This document shows, piece after piece, positions 17,113 to 24,666 of a stretch of 64,000 bases of DNA (the stretch's first letter is position 1; each line of letters opens with the position of its first letter). Both the position numbers and the translations under genes were made by a program. The DNA lies in contig JAGBIE010000001.1 of the NCBI GenBank assembly GCA_017935145.1, forward strand, positions 1 through 64,000, read 5' to 3'. This DNA is from Oscillospiraceae bacterium. Its GTDB lineage: Bacteria > Bacillota > Clostridia > Oscillospirales > Oscillospiraceae. A model generated the notes under the pieces. It ran no database searches. It was not told where the DNA came from and worked only from the letters and a program-made list of their open reading frames with translations.

Positions 17113-19434
17113 TCAATCAAGTTTTAGAATCATTTCCAGTATCTTTTTAGCTCGTTGCTGCAAATGTTCTCTTGTGAGCCGTCTGTGACGGAGAGCCTCC
17201 CTCACGATATCCGGGGAACCGCTTGGCATTCGTACATCGGTACCTGCAATAAGACAGTGCTCCTGGTTGCAGGGACCATGCCAATCGGTGATAATCATAC
17301 CTTCGAAGCCCCATTCCTGCCGCAAAATCTCCTCGTTCAATTCATAACATTCACAAGCACGGCGACCATTAATGACGTTATAAGAGTTCATAATAGTCCA
17401 GGGTTGTGCCTCTTTTACGCAAATTTCAAATCCGCGCAGATATATTTCTCGCAGTGCACGCTCTGACATGCGGCTGTCCGAGTAGTAACGCTTGGTTTCC
17501 TTGTTGTTGGCGGCAAAGTGCTTGGCAGAGGCGGCGGTGTGAACACTTTGCATACCGCGTACCATGGCAGCTGCAAATTTGCCGGAAACCAGCGGATCTT
17601 CGCTGAAATATTCAAAATTTCTGCCGCAAAGGGGATTGCGGTGGATATTAAGCGCCGGTGTCAGCCAAGTGGCAATGCCATTTTCCTTACATTCAAGACC
17701 TCCGGCTACACCCATCTCATAAGCTAAATCGGTATTCCATGTGCAGGCAACAAGCGTGGCGCAGGGCCAAGCTGTGGTAGCGATACCTGTTTTGGGCGAA
17801 AATCTCACCCCGGCAGGTCCGTCGGCTGTCATAACAGCAGGGATACCTAAACGGTCAATCCCACCCCAGCCGCAGGTATTTGCAATACCGCGGTTAGAAA
17901 TACCGGAAACGATTTCTACCAATTCCTCGTTTGTCATTTGCGCTATAAAATCTTCTAATGTCAGTTCGCCGTTTGCCACAGCAGATAACGGTTTCGTTTT
18001 ATCGCCTTGACCATATCCAAAACCGTCCACAGGCTGTGCGATATATTGAACGTTGGGGAAGGAGGGCAACGGTTCAAAGCTGCCGTCGGACAACATTCTT
18101 CGGCTTAAAAGATTAGGTGCGCAGCAGGACTTAACCTCTTTAGTGACAAGGTATTTTTCTTTAACGCAATAACGGTAATCGCATTCTGTCAAATCGCGAC
18201 AGCTTGTACCAACAAGGAAACGGTACTCGCCTTGTTCTAACAAAAATGTGGATTTTTGAAGCTTGCCCAAATCGTCAAAGCTTGACATATCGGTGATATT
18301 GAACGCTATAGTGATTTCCTGCTTCTCACCGGGAGCCAAAAGCTTGGTTTTTTGGAATCCCGCAAGGGAAACGCTACTTTTACCAAGAACACCCTGTGGC
18401 GCAGAGAAATATACCTGCACTACCTCCTTGCCGGAGTAGTTGCCTGTATTGGTAACGCTTAGCGAAACACGAATCTGCTCACCTATTTTTTCGGCTTTCG
18501 GCTTACTAAGGTCGAAAGTTGTGTATGAAAGACCGTAACCGAAGGGATAGTTTACCTTCTCACGAGCCTCGGGAATGGTTTCAAAATAGCGATAACCTAC
18601 GTAAATATCTTCAAAGTATTCTACGTAATCTTCACTTTCGTTAAAGGTGTCTGCGCTTGGATAATCGGAAAAACTTTTAGCAAAGGTATCGGTTAGCTTG
18701 CCCGAAGGGTTAACGTCGCCGCAAAGAATATCTGCAACGGCAAGACCACCCTCCATGCCTGCCTGCCATGCAAGTAACGCCGCATCTATTTTTGAATTAG
18801 ATTTGATCCAAGAAACGTCTATCATACCGCCTACGTTAAGCACGACGACGCTATGCTCAAAAGCGGCGGTGACGTCGTCTACCATTTTTTGTTCGGTATC
18901 GGTTAAGTAAAAATCGCCCTTTTCGCTGGAACGGTCCCAACCTTCCTTTGAAAAACGATGTATGGTAATAACCGCTACGTCGGCATTTTTGGCGGCATCC
19001 TTTATAAGAGCGCTGTCAACGTCAATTTCGGGTAAAAGCTTGAAGCCGTCATATTCGGAAAGATGCGCGGTAGCATAATCGTAATAATATTTTGTTACAG
19101 GCTCATAAACCGAGATTTGCGGAGCCTTACACATAAAGCCTTCGTAAATATTGCGCACGTAATCGCAGTATACCATACCGCTTCCGCCGCCACCCTTAAC
19201 GTAGTCGATACTGCCTATGCCGAAAAGCGCAACCATGGTGTTTGGTTTTAAGGGTAGCAAGCCGTTATTTTCAAGCAAAACCATACCTTCGCCCGCTATT
19301 TTTCTTGAAAGGGCAATATGCTCCTTACAACCAGTAAGCCGTTTTCCGTTTTCGCCAATGCCTGTTGTGAGATTATATTTGTATCTCGACCATTTTTCGG
19401 CGTTAACCTTATTGGCTTTTCGCGTAATATTCAT
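17113..19434 (-). CDS. Glycoside hydrolase family 3 beta-glucosidase with permuted domain order
   Basis: 773 residues. The usual GH3 C-terminal domain comes first (AGEGMVLLENNGLLPL near residue 50, VAVITIHRFSKEGWDRSSEKGD near 165) and is followed by a fibronectin-III-like domain (about 310-410). The catalytic TIM barrel comes last, starting near 490 (LTLEDFIAQMTNEELVEIVSG). The barrel has TADGPAGVR, NIHRNPLCGRNFEYFSEDP, AAASAKHFAANN-like residues and the nucleophile Asp in IITDWHG (about 717). This reversed order is known from some ruminal Clostridia beta-glucosidases. No signal peptide, so it acts in the cytoplasm on imported oligosaccharides. It is divergent from an AraC regulator. By eye it is more AT-rich than its neighbours. 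Confidence 0.92.
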   Translation of the reverse strand: MNITRKANKVNAEKWSRYKYNLTTGIGENGKRLTGCKEHIALSRKIAGEGMVLLENNGLLPLKPNTMVALFGIGSIDYVKGGGGSGMVYCDYVRNIYEGFMCKAPQISVYEPVTKYYYDYATAHLSEYDGFKLLPEIDVDSALIKDAAKNADVAVITIHRFSKEGWDRSSEKGDFYLTDTEQKMVDDVTAAFEHSVVVLNVGGMIDVSWIKSNSKIDAALLAWQAGMEGGLAVADILCGDVNPSGKLTDTFAKSFSDYPSADTFNESEDYVEYFEDIYVGYRYFETIPEAREKVNYPFGYGLSYTTFDLSKPKAEKIGEQIRVSLSVTNTGNYSGKEVVQVYFSAPQGVLGKSSVSLAGFQKTKLLAPGEKQEITIAFNITDMSSFDDLGKLQKSTFLLEQGEYRFLVGTSCRDLTECDYRYCVKEKYLVTKEVKSCCAPNLLSRRMLSDGSFEPLPSFPNVQYIAQPVDGFGYGQGDKTKPLSAVANGELTLEDFIAQMTNEELVEIVSGISNRGIANTCGWGGIDRLGIPAVMTADGPAGVRFSPKTGIATTAWPCATLVACTWNTDLAYEMGVAGGLECKENGIATWLTPALNIHRNPLCGRNFEYFSEDPLVSGKFAAAMVRGMQSVHTAASAKHFAANNKETKRYYSDSRMSERALREIYLRGFEICVKEAQPWTIMNSYNVINGRRACECYELNEEILRQEWGFEGMIITDWHGPCNQEHCLIAGTDVRMPSGSPDIVREALRHRRLTREHLQQRAKKILEMILKLD

Positions 19435-19538
19435 GGATTTCCCTCCTAAAACATTTTATACTTGCATCGTAAGACAAAAAGTTCTATAATTCAAGTAAAT
19501 AAATCCGAAATATAGGACAAAAAGTGCAAAGGTGAAAA

Positions 19539-20321
19539 ATGCAAAAAATATTTAGAGAGATAAAAAAGCATCCTGTTTTTCAAAATAGAAGAGGTCTGGA
19601 TTTTCCGCCCCATATTCACGACGATATAGAGCTTGTCTTTGTGAAAAGAGGGGGAGTGACGGCATACTGCGATGGCAAAAAATATTTGTTAAGCGAAAAC
19701 TCGTTTTTCCTTGTTTTTCCGAATCAGGTGCATCATTACAGCGACTGTTTAAAAGGTGAATACGTTGTTGTGATTGCGAAACCGTCCAATTTTTTCAGTT
19801 TTAAGGACATATTCGAAGATGGCGTGCCCAATTCGGCAGTATGGAGTTTTGAAAAAGGTCAAGATGATAACGCGGTGCAGTTATTAGATATTGCAACGAA
19901 AGAATTTTTAAGGGACGGGTACAATTCCATTATAGAAGCGTATCTAACTGCAATTTTTGGTAAGCTTTTAAATTATTATGAAATGAAAAAAACCAAAACC
20001 GACCGCGAAACCGTTTTACAGATATTGCAATACTGCGCAGCGCATTATAAGGAAGCAATCACAGTGAATAGCGTGGCTCGAGGCCTGCATATAAGCCGAA
20101 GCACGGTTTCGCATATATTCAGCTCCCGTTTAGCGATGAATTTTTGTGATTATGTCAATTCTTTGCGACTGATTGAGGCCGAGCAGCTGTTAAAAAACAA
20201 AAACTATTCCATCACTGAAGTTTCGTATTTGTGCGGTTTTTCGACAATACGCACCTTCAATCGCGCGTTTTTAAAGCGGTATGGAGTTTCACCATCCGAC
20301 TATAGAAAAACACAAAAATAA
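19539..20321 (+). CDS. AraC-family transcriptional regulator
   Basis: 260 residues. The N-terminal half is a cupin sensor (PHIHDDIELVFVKRGGVTAYCDGKKY, about 27-52). The C-terminal half has two helix-turn-helix motifs: one around ITVNSVARGLHISRSTVSHIF (about 173-193) and one in SITEVSYLCGFSTIRTFNRAFLKRYGVSPSDYR (about 225-257). It is divergent from the GH3 gene across about 100 bp, so it most likely activates the glucosidase in response to a beta-glucoside or breakdown product. Its stop lies only about 9 bp before repeat B. Confidence 0.92.
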   Translation: MQKIFREIKKHPVFQNRRGLDFPPHIHDDIELVFVKRGGVTAYCDGKKYLLSENSFFLVFPNQVHHYSDCLKGEYVVVIAKPSNFFSFKDIFEDGVPNSAVWSFEKGQDDNAVQLLDIATKEFLRDGYNSIIEAYLTAIFGKLLNYYEMKKTKTDRETVLQILQYCAAHYKEAITVNSVARGLHISRSTVSHIFSSRLAMNFCDYVNSLRLIEAEQLLKNKNYSITEVSYLCGFSTIRTFNRAFLKRYGVSPSDYRKTQK

Positions 20322-20329
20322 TGATAGCA

Positions 20330-20427
20330 CAGTATAAATCTCCTCCATTGACAGATACTAACAGCACAAAAATGCAACAAAGGAGATTTTTATATATGAA
20401 AGCAACAGGAATTGTCCGCCGAATCGA
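20330..20427 (+). repeat. Direct repeat B: intact spoVT promoter and first codons
   Basis: The functional copy of the repeat at 16762-16858. It contains AGTATA and GATACTA promoter elements, the AAAGGAG site and the first eleven codons of spoVT. The GH3 and AraC genes lie exactly between the two copies. Confidence 0.88.
20331..20360 (+). promoter_or_regulatory. Candidate forespore (sigma-G-like) promoter of spoVT
   Basis: AGTATA (20331-20336) and GATACTA (20354-20360), 17 bp apart, resemble the sigma-G consensus TGAATA/CATACTA. In Bacillus spoVT is a sigma-G gene. The assignment is by pattern only. Confidence 0.5.
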
Positions 20428-20938
20428 TGATTTGGGGCGGGTGGTGATTCCCAAGGAAATCCGCCGTACTCTGCGCATCCGCGAGGGTGACCCCTTGGAG
20501 ATTTTCACGGAAAAGGATGGGGAGGTCATCTTCAAAAAATACTCCCCCATGGGAGAACTGCAGAATTTTGCCACCCAGATTTGCGAATCTGTGGCGCGAA
20601 ACACAGGTCACATCGCTGTCATCTGCGACCGCGACTGTGTCATCGCCGTCCATGGCGCGCCCAAAAAGGAACTTTTGGATAAGCGGAATTCTCAGGAACT
20701 GGACCGCATCCTCACTGACCGCCGTGCCTTCCGCTATATGGCGGGGGAGAAGAAAGTGCCTCTCACCGATGGGGAGGACAAGTACTTTGTAGGTGTGGCG
20801 GTGCCCATTTTGTCCGAGGGGGATCTCATGGGCGGTGTGCTTCTTTTGGTGCAGGAGCAGGATGCACCTTTGGGAGAAGCACAGCAACAACTGGCGCAAA
20901 CTGTGGCGGGATTTTTGGGTCGCCAAATGGAAAACTGA
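20396..20938 (+). CDS. spoVT: Stage V sporulation protein T (AbrB-type regulator)
   Basis: 180 residues from ATG 20396, 10 nt after AAAGGAG. The N-terminal swapped-hairpin DNA-binding domain reads MKATGIVRRIDDLGRVVIPKEIRRTLRIREGD, the SpoVT/AbrB signature. The C-terminal half (about 60-180) is a GAF-like domain ending in a helical segment. SpoVT is the forespore regulator that tunes late sporulation genes, and its presence supports a spore-forming host. A 97-bp duplicate of its 5' end lies 3.57 kb upstream. Confidence 0.93.
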   Translation: MKATGIVRRIDDLGRVVIPKEIRRTLRIREGDPLEIFTEKDGEVIFKKYSPMGELQNFATQICESVARNTGHIAVICDRDCVIAVHGAPKKELLDKRNSQELDRILTDRRAFRYMAGEKKVPLTDGEDKYFVGVAVPILSEGDLMGGVLLLVQEQDAPLGEAQQQLAQTVAGFLGRQMEN

Positions 20939-20947
20939 GTGATGGTC

Positions 20948-20976
20948 GAGAGGGGAGTCATCCCCTCTCTTTTTTT
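20948..20976 (+). terminator. Terminator after spoVT
   Basis: GAGAGGGGA pairs with TCCCCTCTC around GTCA and is followed by seven T. Confidence 0.9.
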
Positions 20977-20986
20977 ACGAAAAAAC

Positions 20987-21001
20987 CTAAGAAATTCTTA
21001 G
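20987..21001. promoter_or_regulatory. 15-bp palindrome upstream of the first Gfo/Idh gene
   Basis: CTAAGAA-A-TTCTTAG is a perfect inverted repeat about 43 bp before a TATAAT element (21044-21049) and about 87 bp before the gene start. It could be a regulator site for the sugar cluster; no regulator gene lies next to it. Confidence 0.45.
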
Positions 21002-21088
21002 AAAATTTGCAAAATGGCTATTCCATTTTCTAGTTGGGGGGTGTATAATAATGCTGTATGAAAACTAATACAAGGGAGGACACTTTGT

Positions 21089-22375
21089 ATGGAAAATGAA
21101 AGAAAGTTACTGAAAGTTGGTGTCGTGGGCATCGGCCGTGGCCGTAGCGTCATGCGTTATGCCAATGGTACCAAGCAATGTGAACTGGTCGCCATCTGCG
21201 ATATCTGGGAAGAAGGCCTGGAACGCATGAAGGCAGACATGGAAAAGCAGGGCAGACATCTGGCCTACTACACCAAGTTTGAAGAATTCCTGAAGCACGA
21301 TATGGACGTGGTCTGCTTGGCTAACTACGCTACCGAGCATGCTCCTTTGGCTGTGCAGGCCTTGGATGCAGGCTTCCATGTGTTCAGCGAATGCTTGCCC
21401 GCACAGACCATGGCAGAGGCTGTGGCTCTGGTGGAAGCTGTGGAACGTTCCGGCAAGAAGTACTGCTTCTTGGAGAACGCTTGCTACATGCCCGGCGTGC
21501 TGGAAATCAAGCGCCTGTTTGAAGAAGGCACCATTGGTGAATTCGAATACGGCGAAGGCGAATACTGCCACAACTGCGAAGGCATCTGGACCGAACTGAC
21601 CCATGGTGGCGACCCCAACCACTGGCGCAACCAGATGTACACTTCCTTCTACTGCACTCACTCCATCGGCCCCCTGATTTCTGTGACCGGTCTGCGTCCC
21701 ACCTCCGTTGTGGGCGTGCAGCTGCCTAACATTGACCGTATGCGCAACATGGGCCGTAAGGGTGGCGTTGCCGCTCTGGAAATCATCCGTCTCAACAACG
21801 GCGGTGTGTACAAGTCCCTCCATGGCGAACTGTACTCCCACTCCTTGTGGTGGAGCTTCTACGGCAACAAGGGCCGTATGGAAACCTGCCGTGAAGATGT
21901 GCAGATGGGCGATACCAACCGTGTCTGCATGGACGTGTTCAAGGTGCCTGGCGATTATGACGATCCCACCAACCATGTAACCATGTCCTACATCCCCGTG
22001 GACAAGTACTCCAAGCGCGCCAAGGCTTTCGGCCACAGCGGTGCTGACTTCTACACTCTGTGGAACGCCATGGAATACATCCTGGGCAACGAAGATGCTA
22101 AGATTATCGATGTGTATCAGGCTATCGATATGTGGATTCCCGGTCTGTTTGCTCACTTCTCCGCTTTGGAAGGCAGCAAGGAACTGGCCATCCCCGACCT
22201 GCGTGACCCCGCACAGCGCGATGCTTATCGTAACGATAACCGTTGCACCAATCCCGAAAAAGCTGGCGATCAGCTGATTCCCTGCCACCATTGGGGCGAA
22301 GAAGACATTCCTCAGGAAGTCTGGGATCGTTTCAAGGAAGACTGGGAAAAGAAGGGTCATCCCAACACTGTCTAA
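21089..22375 (+). CDS. Gfo/Idh/MocA family oxidoreductase, paralogue 1
   Basis: 428 residues. The N-terminal Rossmann fold has KVGVVGIGRGRSVMRYA (about 8-24), and YATEHAPLAV and ECLPAQTMAEAV follow the family layout, with a CFLENACYMPG segment and the C-terminal alpha/beta domain carrying GEGEYCHNCEGIW. These enzymes oxidise, reduce or hydrolyse sugars using tightly bound NAD(P). The GH109 glycosidases belong to the same superfamily, so hydrolysis through a redox step is also possible. It is about 25 bp before the NagB-like gene and shares long identical stretches, including the C-terminal GHPNTV, with the second paralogue at 24667-25947. Confidence 0.88.
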   Translation: MENERKLLKVGVVGIGRGRSVMRYANGTKQCELVAICDIWEEGLERMKADMEKQGRHLAYYTKFEEFLKHDMDVVCLANYATEHAPLAVQALDAGFHVFSECLPAQTMAEAVALVEAVERSGKKYCFLENACYMPGVLEIKRLFEEGTIGEFEYGEGEYCHNCEGIWTELTHGGDPNHWRNQMYTSFYCTHSIGPLISVTGLRPTSVVGVQLPNIDRMRNMGRKGGVAALEIIRLNNGGVYKSLHGELYSHSLWWSFYGNKGRMETCREDVQMGDTNRVCMDVFKVPGDYDDPTNHVTMSYIPVDKYSKRAKAFGHSGADFYTLWNAMEYILGNEDAKIIDVYQAIDMWIPGLFAHFSALEGSKELAIPDLRDPAQRDAYRNDNRCTNPEKAGDQLIPCHHWGEEDIPQEVWDRFKEDWEKKGHPNTV

Positions 22376-22399
22376 TATTTATAAATGGAGGATATAAAA

Positions 22400-23374
22400 A
22401 TGGATTACTCTCTGAACTGCGCAGAATTTCCCTTTAAGCCTGCGGAATGGCTGCCCAAAATTGACATTGAAACCCTGCACAAGTGCCGTAACATTAAGCG
22501 CGAGGATATGGAATATACCAACGAAAACGGTTTCTCCGTCAAAGTCGTTATGGACCCCACCCTCCACATGGTTATGGACATCTTCCACAGAATTTATCTC
22601 TCTGATGTCAACGATACCAAGCTGACCATGATTTTCCCCAACCAGTGGCCCGAAGCATACTCCGCTGTTGCTAACATGCTCAACCAGTACAATGTTAGCG
22701 CCCGTAACGTGCATGCTTTCGCCATGGACGAATATGCTGACCAGGACGGCAACGTTGCTCCTCTGACTTGGGGTGGCGGTCTGGGCTTCAGCTTCATGAA
22801 CCACTTCTACTATCGCATTCGCGAAGACCTGCGTCCCCCTGTGGATCATTGGCACGTTTTGACCAATGAACTCAAGGGCAACGATGTCTACTCCAAGATC
22901 ATCGAAGACATTTCCGAAGGTGGCGTTGACTGCGTCTATACCGCTACTGGTTGGCCCGGCCACACTGCTTTCATCGATCCCGATGCTCCCGAGTTCGCAG
23001 CTGACTCTCTGGAAGAGTTCATCACTCTGGGCTCCCGTGTGACCACCTGCACTCCGCTCACCATCGTGGAAAACTCCACCTTCTCCTCTCTCGGCGCTTC
23101 CGGTGACGTCTGGGGCACTCCTCCCAGAGCCGCTACCATCGGCCCCAGAGATATCGTTTCCGCTAAGGAACGTTTTGAACTGCACAACCTGCTGTCCTCC
23201 CCCACCGGCGACAGCTGGCAGCGTATGATCTCCCGTATCGAACTGTACGGCCCCATCACCAAGGAATGCCCCGCCTCCATCCTGCGTCTGGGCAAGGGCA
23301 CTTGCTACGTTTCCGAAATTCTGGCTCGCCCCTTCGCTGGCTGGACCAAGGACGTCAAGGACTGGGAACTGTAA
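22400..23374 (+). CDS. NagB-like glucosamine-6-phosphate deaminase/isomerase homologue
   Basis: 324 residues from ATG 22400, 8 nt after GGAGG; an upstream ATG overlaps that site. The NagB core is visible: FAMDEYADQDG (general-base Asp region, about 112-122) and TATGWPGHTAFIDPD (catalytic His loop, about 182-196). It is about 60 residues longer than ordinary NagB and has extra segments such as APLTWGGGLGF. Standard NagB converts glucosamine-6-P to fructose-6-P and ammonia; this member probably handles a related amino or 6-phospho sugar. It lies between a Gfo/Idh oxidoreductase and an SGNH hydrolase in one run. Confidence 0.8.
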   Translation: MDYSLNCAEFPFKPAEWLPKIDIETLHKCRNIKREDMEYTNENGFSVKVVMDPTLHMVMDIFHRIYLSDVNDTKLTMIFPNQWPEAYSAVANMLNQYNVSARNVHAFAMDEYADQDGNVAPLTWGGGLGFSFMNHFYYRIREDLRPPVDHWHVLTNELKGNDVYSKIIEDISEGGVDCVYTATGWPGHTAFIDPDAPEFAADSLEEFITLGSRVTTCTPLTIVENSTFSSLGASGDVWGTPPRAATIGPRDIVSAKERFELHNLLSSPTGDSWQRMISRIELYGPITKECPASILRLGKGTCYVSEILARPFAGWTKDVKDWEL

Positions 23375-23397
23375 TCTAAACTACATACACCCCAAAA

Positions 23398-23431
23398 GGG
23401 GGGAGCAGCCCGGCTGTTCCCCCCATTTTTT
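23398..23431 (+). terminator. Terminator or attenuator between NagB-like and SGNH genes
   Basis: GGGGGGAGCAG pairs with CTGTTCCCCCC (one G-U) around CCCGG and is followed by six T. The SGNH ribosome site starts right after it, so it may only partly reduce read-through. Confidence 0.75.
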
Positions 23432-23445
23432 AAGGAGAGATTCTT

Positions 23446-24534
23446 ATGAACCCCAACGAAATCACTCAAATTGACAAAAGATTTAACATTGAAGAATCTG
23501 TCCACGAGGAGGATATTCGCTTTTACGATGTGCGCACCGCCCCTGTGGATCTCTATGGCCTCTACAATCCCCGTACGGAGAAGATCTACCGCCGTATGCC
23601 TGAGGATGTAGCCAAATCCGTCAGCAGAAGTGTGGGTGTCCTCAGTGAGTATACCGCTGGCGGTCGCATGCGCTTCAAAACCGACTCGGAATATGTAGCC
23701 ATCCGATGCTTGCGCCCCTATCGCGCCATCTCCTCCCACATGACCTTCTTAGGCTCTTCGGGTTTTGATGTCTATGAGTATGTGGACGGAAAGTTTCGGT
23801 ACTTAGACAGCCTCATTCCCCCTGCCAAGGTCACCGATGGTTACGAATCTGTGGTGCATTTTGGGACTCGTCGGGAGCGGGAACTGCTCATTCACTTCCC
23901 CCTGTACGACAGAGTCACAGACCTGTACTTGGGTCTGCAGGAGGATGCAACCCTCACCCACGGCAGTAAGTACACCTATGAAAAGCCTGTGGTCTACTAT
24001 GGTTCTTCCGTGACCGAGGGCGGATGCGCCTGCCGTCCCGGCACGAGCGATTCTGCGTTCCTTTCCCGCTGGCTGGACTTTGACTTTGTGAACATCGGTC
24101 TTAGCGGAAGCGCCAAGGGCGAACCCGCCATGGCAGAATATATCGCAGGTCTCAATATGTCCGTTTTCGTCTATGACTACGACCAAAACAGCGAGTATGA
24201 GGATTTGGAGCGCACCCATTGGGAGATGTACAAGATCATCCGCAAGGCGCAACCCAAACTGCCCATTATCATGGCATCCAAAAAGTCCATTAACCACGTA
24301 AGAGATGCAGAAAAAGAGGAAACTCTCCTCCGCCGTGAAGCCATCCGCCGCAACTATGAAAAGGCCAAAGCGGAAGGCGATGACCGTGTCTTTTTCTTGG
24401 ATGGTCTTTCCGCCTTTGCGGAATTTGGCGAGGACGAATGCACTGTGGATGGCTACCATCCCACGGACTTGGGCTTCTATGCCATCGCCAAAGCTTTTGA
24501 GCCTTTTGTGAAGCAGTGCCTTACCATGGAATAA
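23446..24534 (+). CDS. SGNH/GDSL hydrolase (carbohydrate esterase type)
   Basis: 362 residues. The N-terminal jelly-roll-like domain (about 1-170) carries the VDLYGLYN motif of the GxDLY family. The SGNH domain then has VVYYGSSVTEGG (catalytic Ser, about 184-195), GLSGSAKGE (block II Gly) and DGYHPTDLGFY (catalytic Asp and His, about 334-344). Members of this two-domain group deacetylate sugars. No signal peptide, so a cytoplasmic substrate is likely. A good ribosome site AAGGAGA precedes the ATG. With the flanking oxidoreductases and NagB-like protein it suggests breakdown of an acylated amino sugar. Confidence 0.85.
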   Translation: MNPNEITQIDKRFNIEESVHEEDIRFYDVRTAPVDLYGLYNPRTEKIYRRMPEDVAKSVSRSVGVLSEYTAGGRMRFKTDSEYVAIRCLRPYRAISSHMTFLGSSGFDVYEYVDGKFRYLDSLIPPAKVTDGYESVVHFGTRRERELLIHFPLYDRVTDLYLGLQEDATLTHGSKYTYEKPVVYYGSSVTEGGCACRPGTSDSAFLSRWLDFDFVNIGLSGSAKGEPAMAEYIAGLNMSVFVYDYDQNSEYEDLERTHWEMYKIIRKAQPKLPIIMASKKSINHVRDAEKEETLLRREAIRRNYEKAKAEGDDRVFFLDGLSAFAEFGEDECTVDGYHPTDLGFYAIAKAFEPFVKQCLTME

Positions 24535-24567
24535 GGTTCAAAATGCCATTTTTTTGCTTTTTTATCA

Positions 24568-24595
24568 TTGACTTTTCCCCCTGTTTTGTTACAAT
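24568..24595 (+). promoter_or_regulatory. Promoter of the second Gfo/Idh gene
   Basis: TTGACT (24568-24573) and TACAAT (24590-24595) are 16 bp apart. The gene can thus be expressed apart from the first three genes of the cluster. Confidence 0.65.
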
Positions 24596-24666
24596 GCGGG
24601 TGAGGCCCTGTGCCTGCCCTAGATTTCTGTTTTACCGATAAGTAATGTAAAAGGAGAAATGTTACT

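Noticed and set aside
16762-20427. The two direct repeats as attL/attR of a phage-type integration.
   Set aside because: They are about 97 bp with several mismatches, include a real promoter and codons, and no integrase lies between them; a gene-fragment duplication explains them better.
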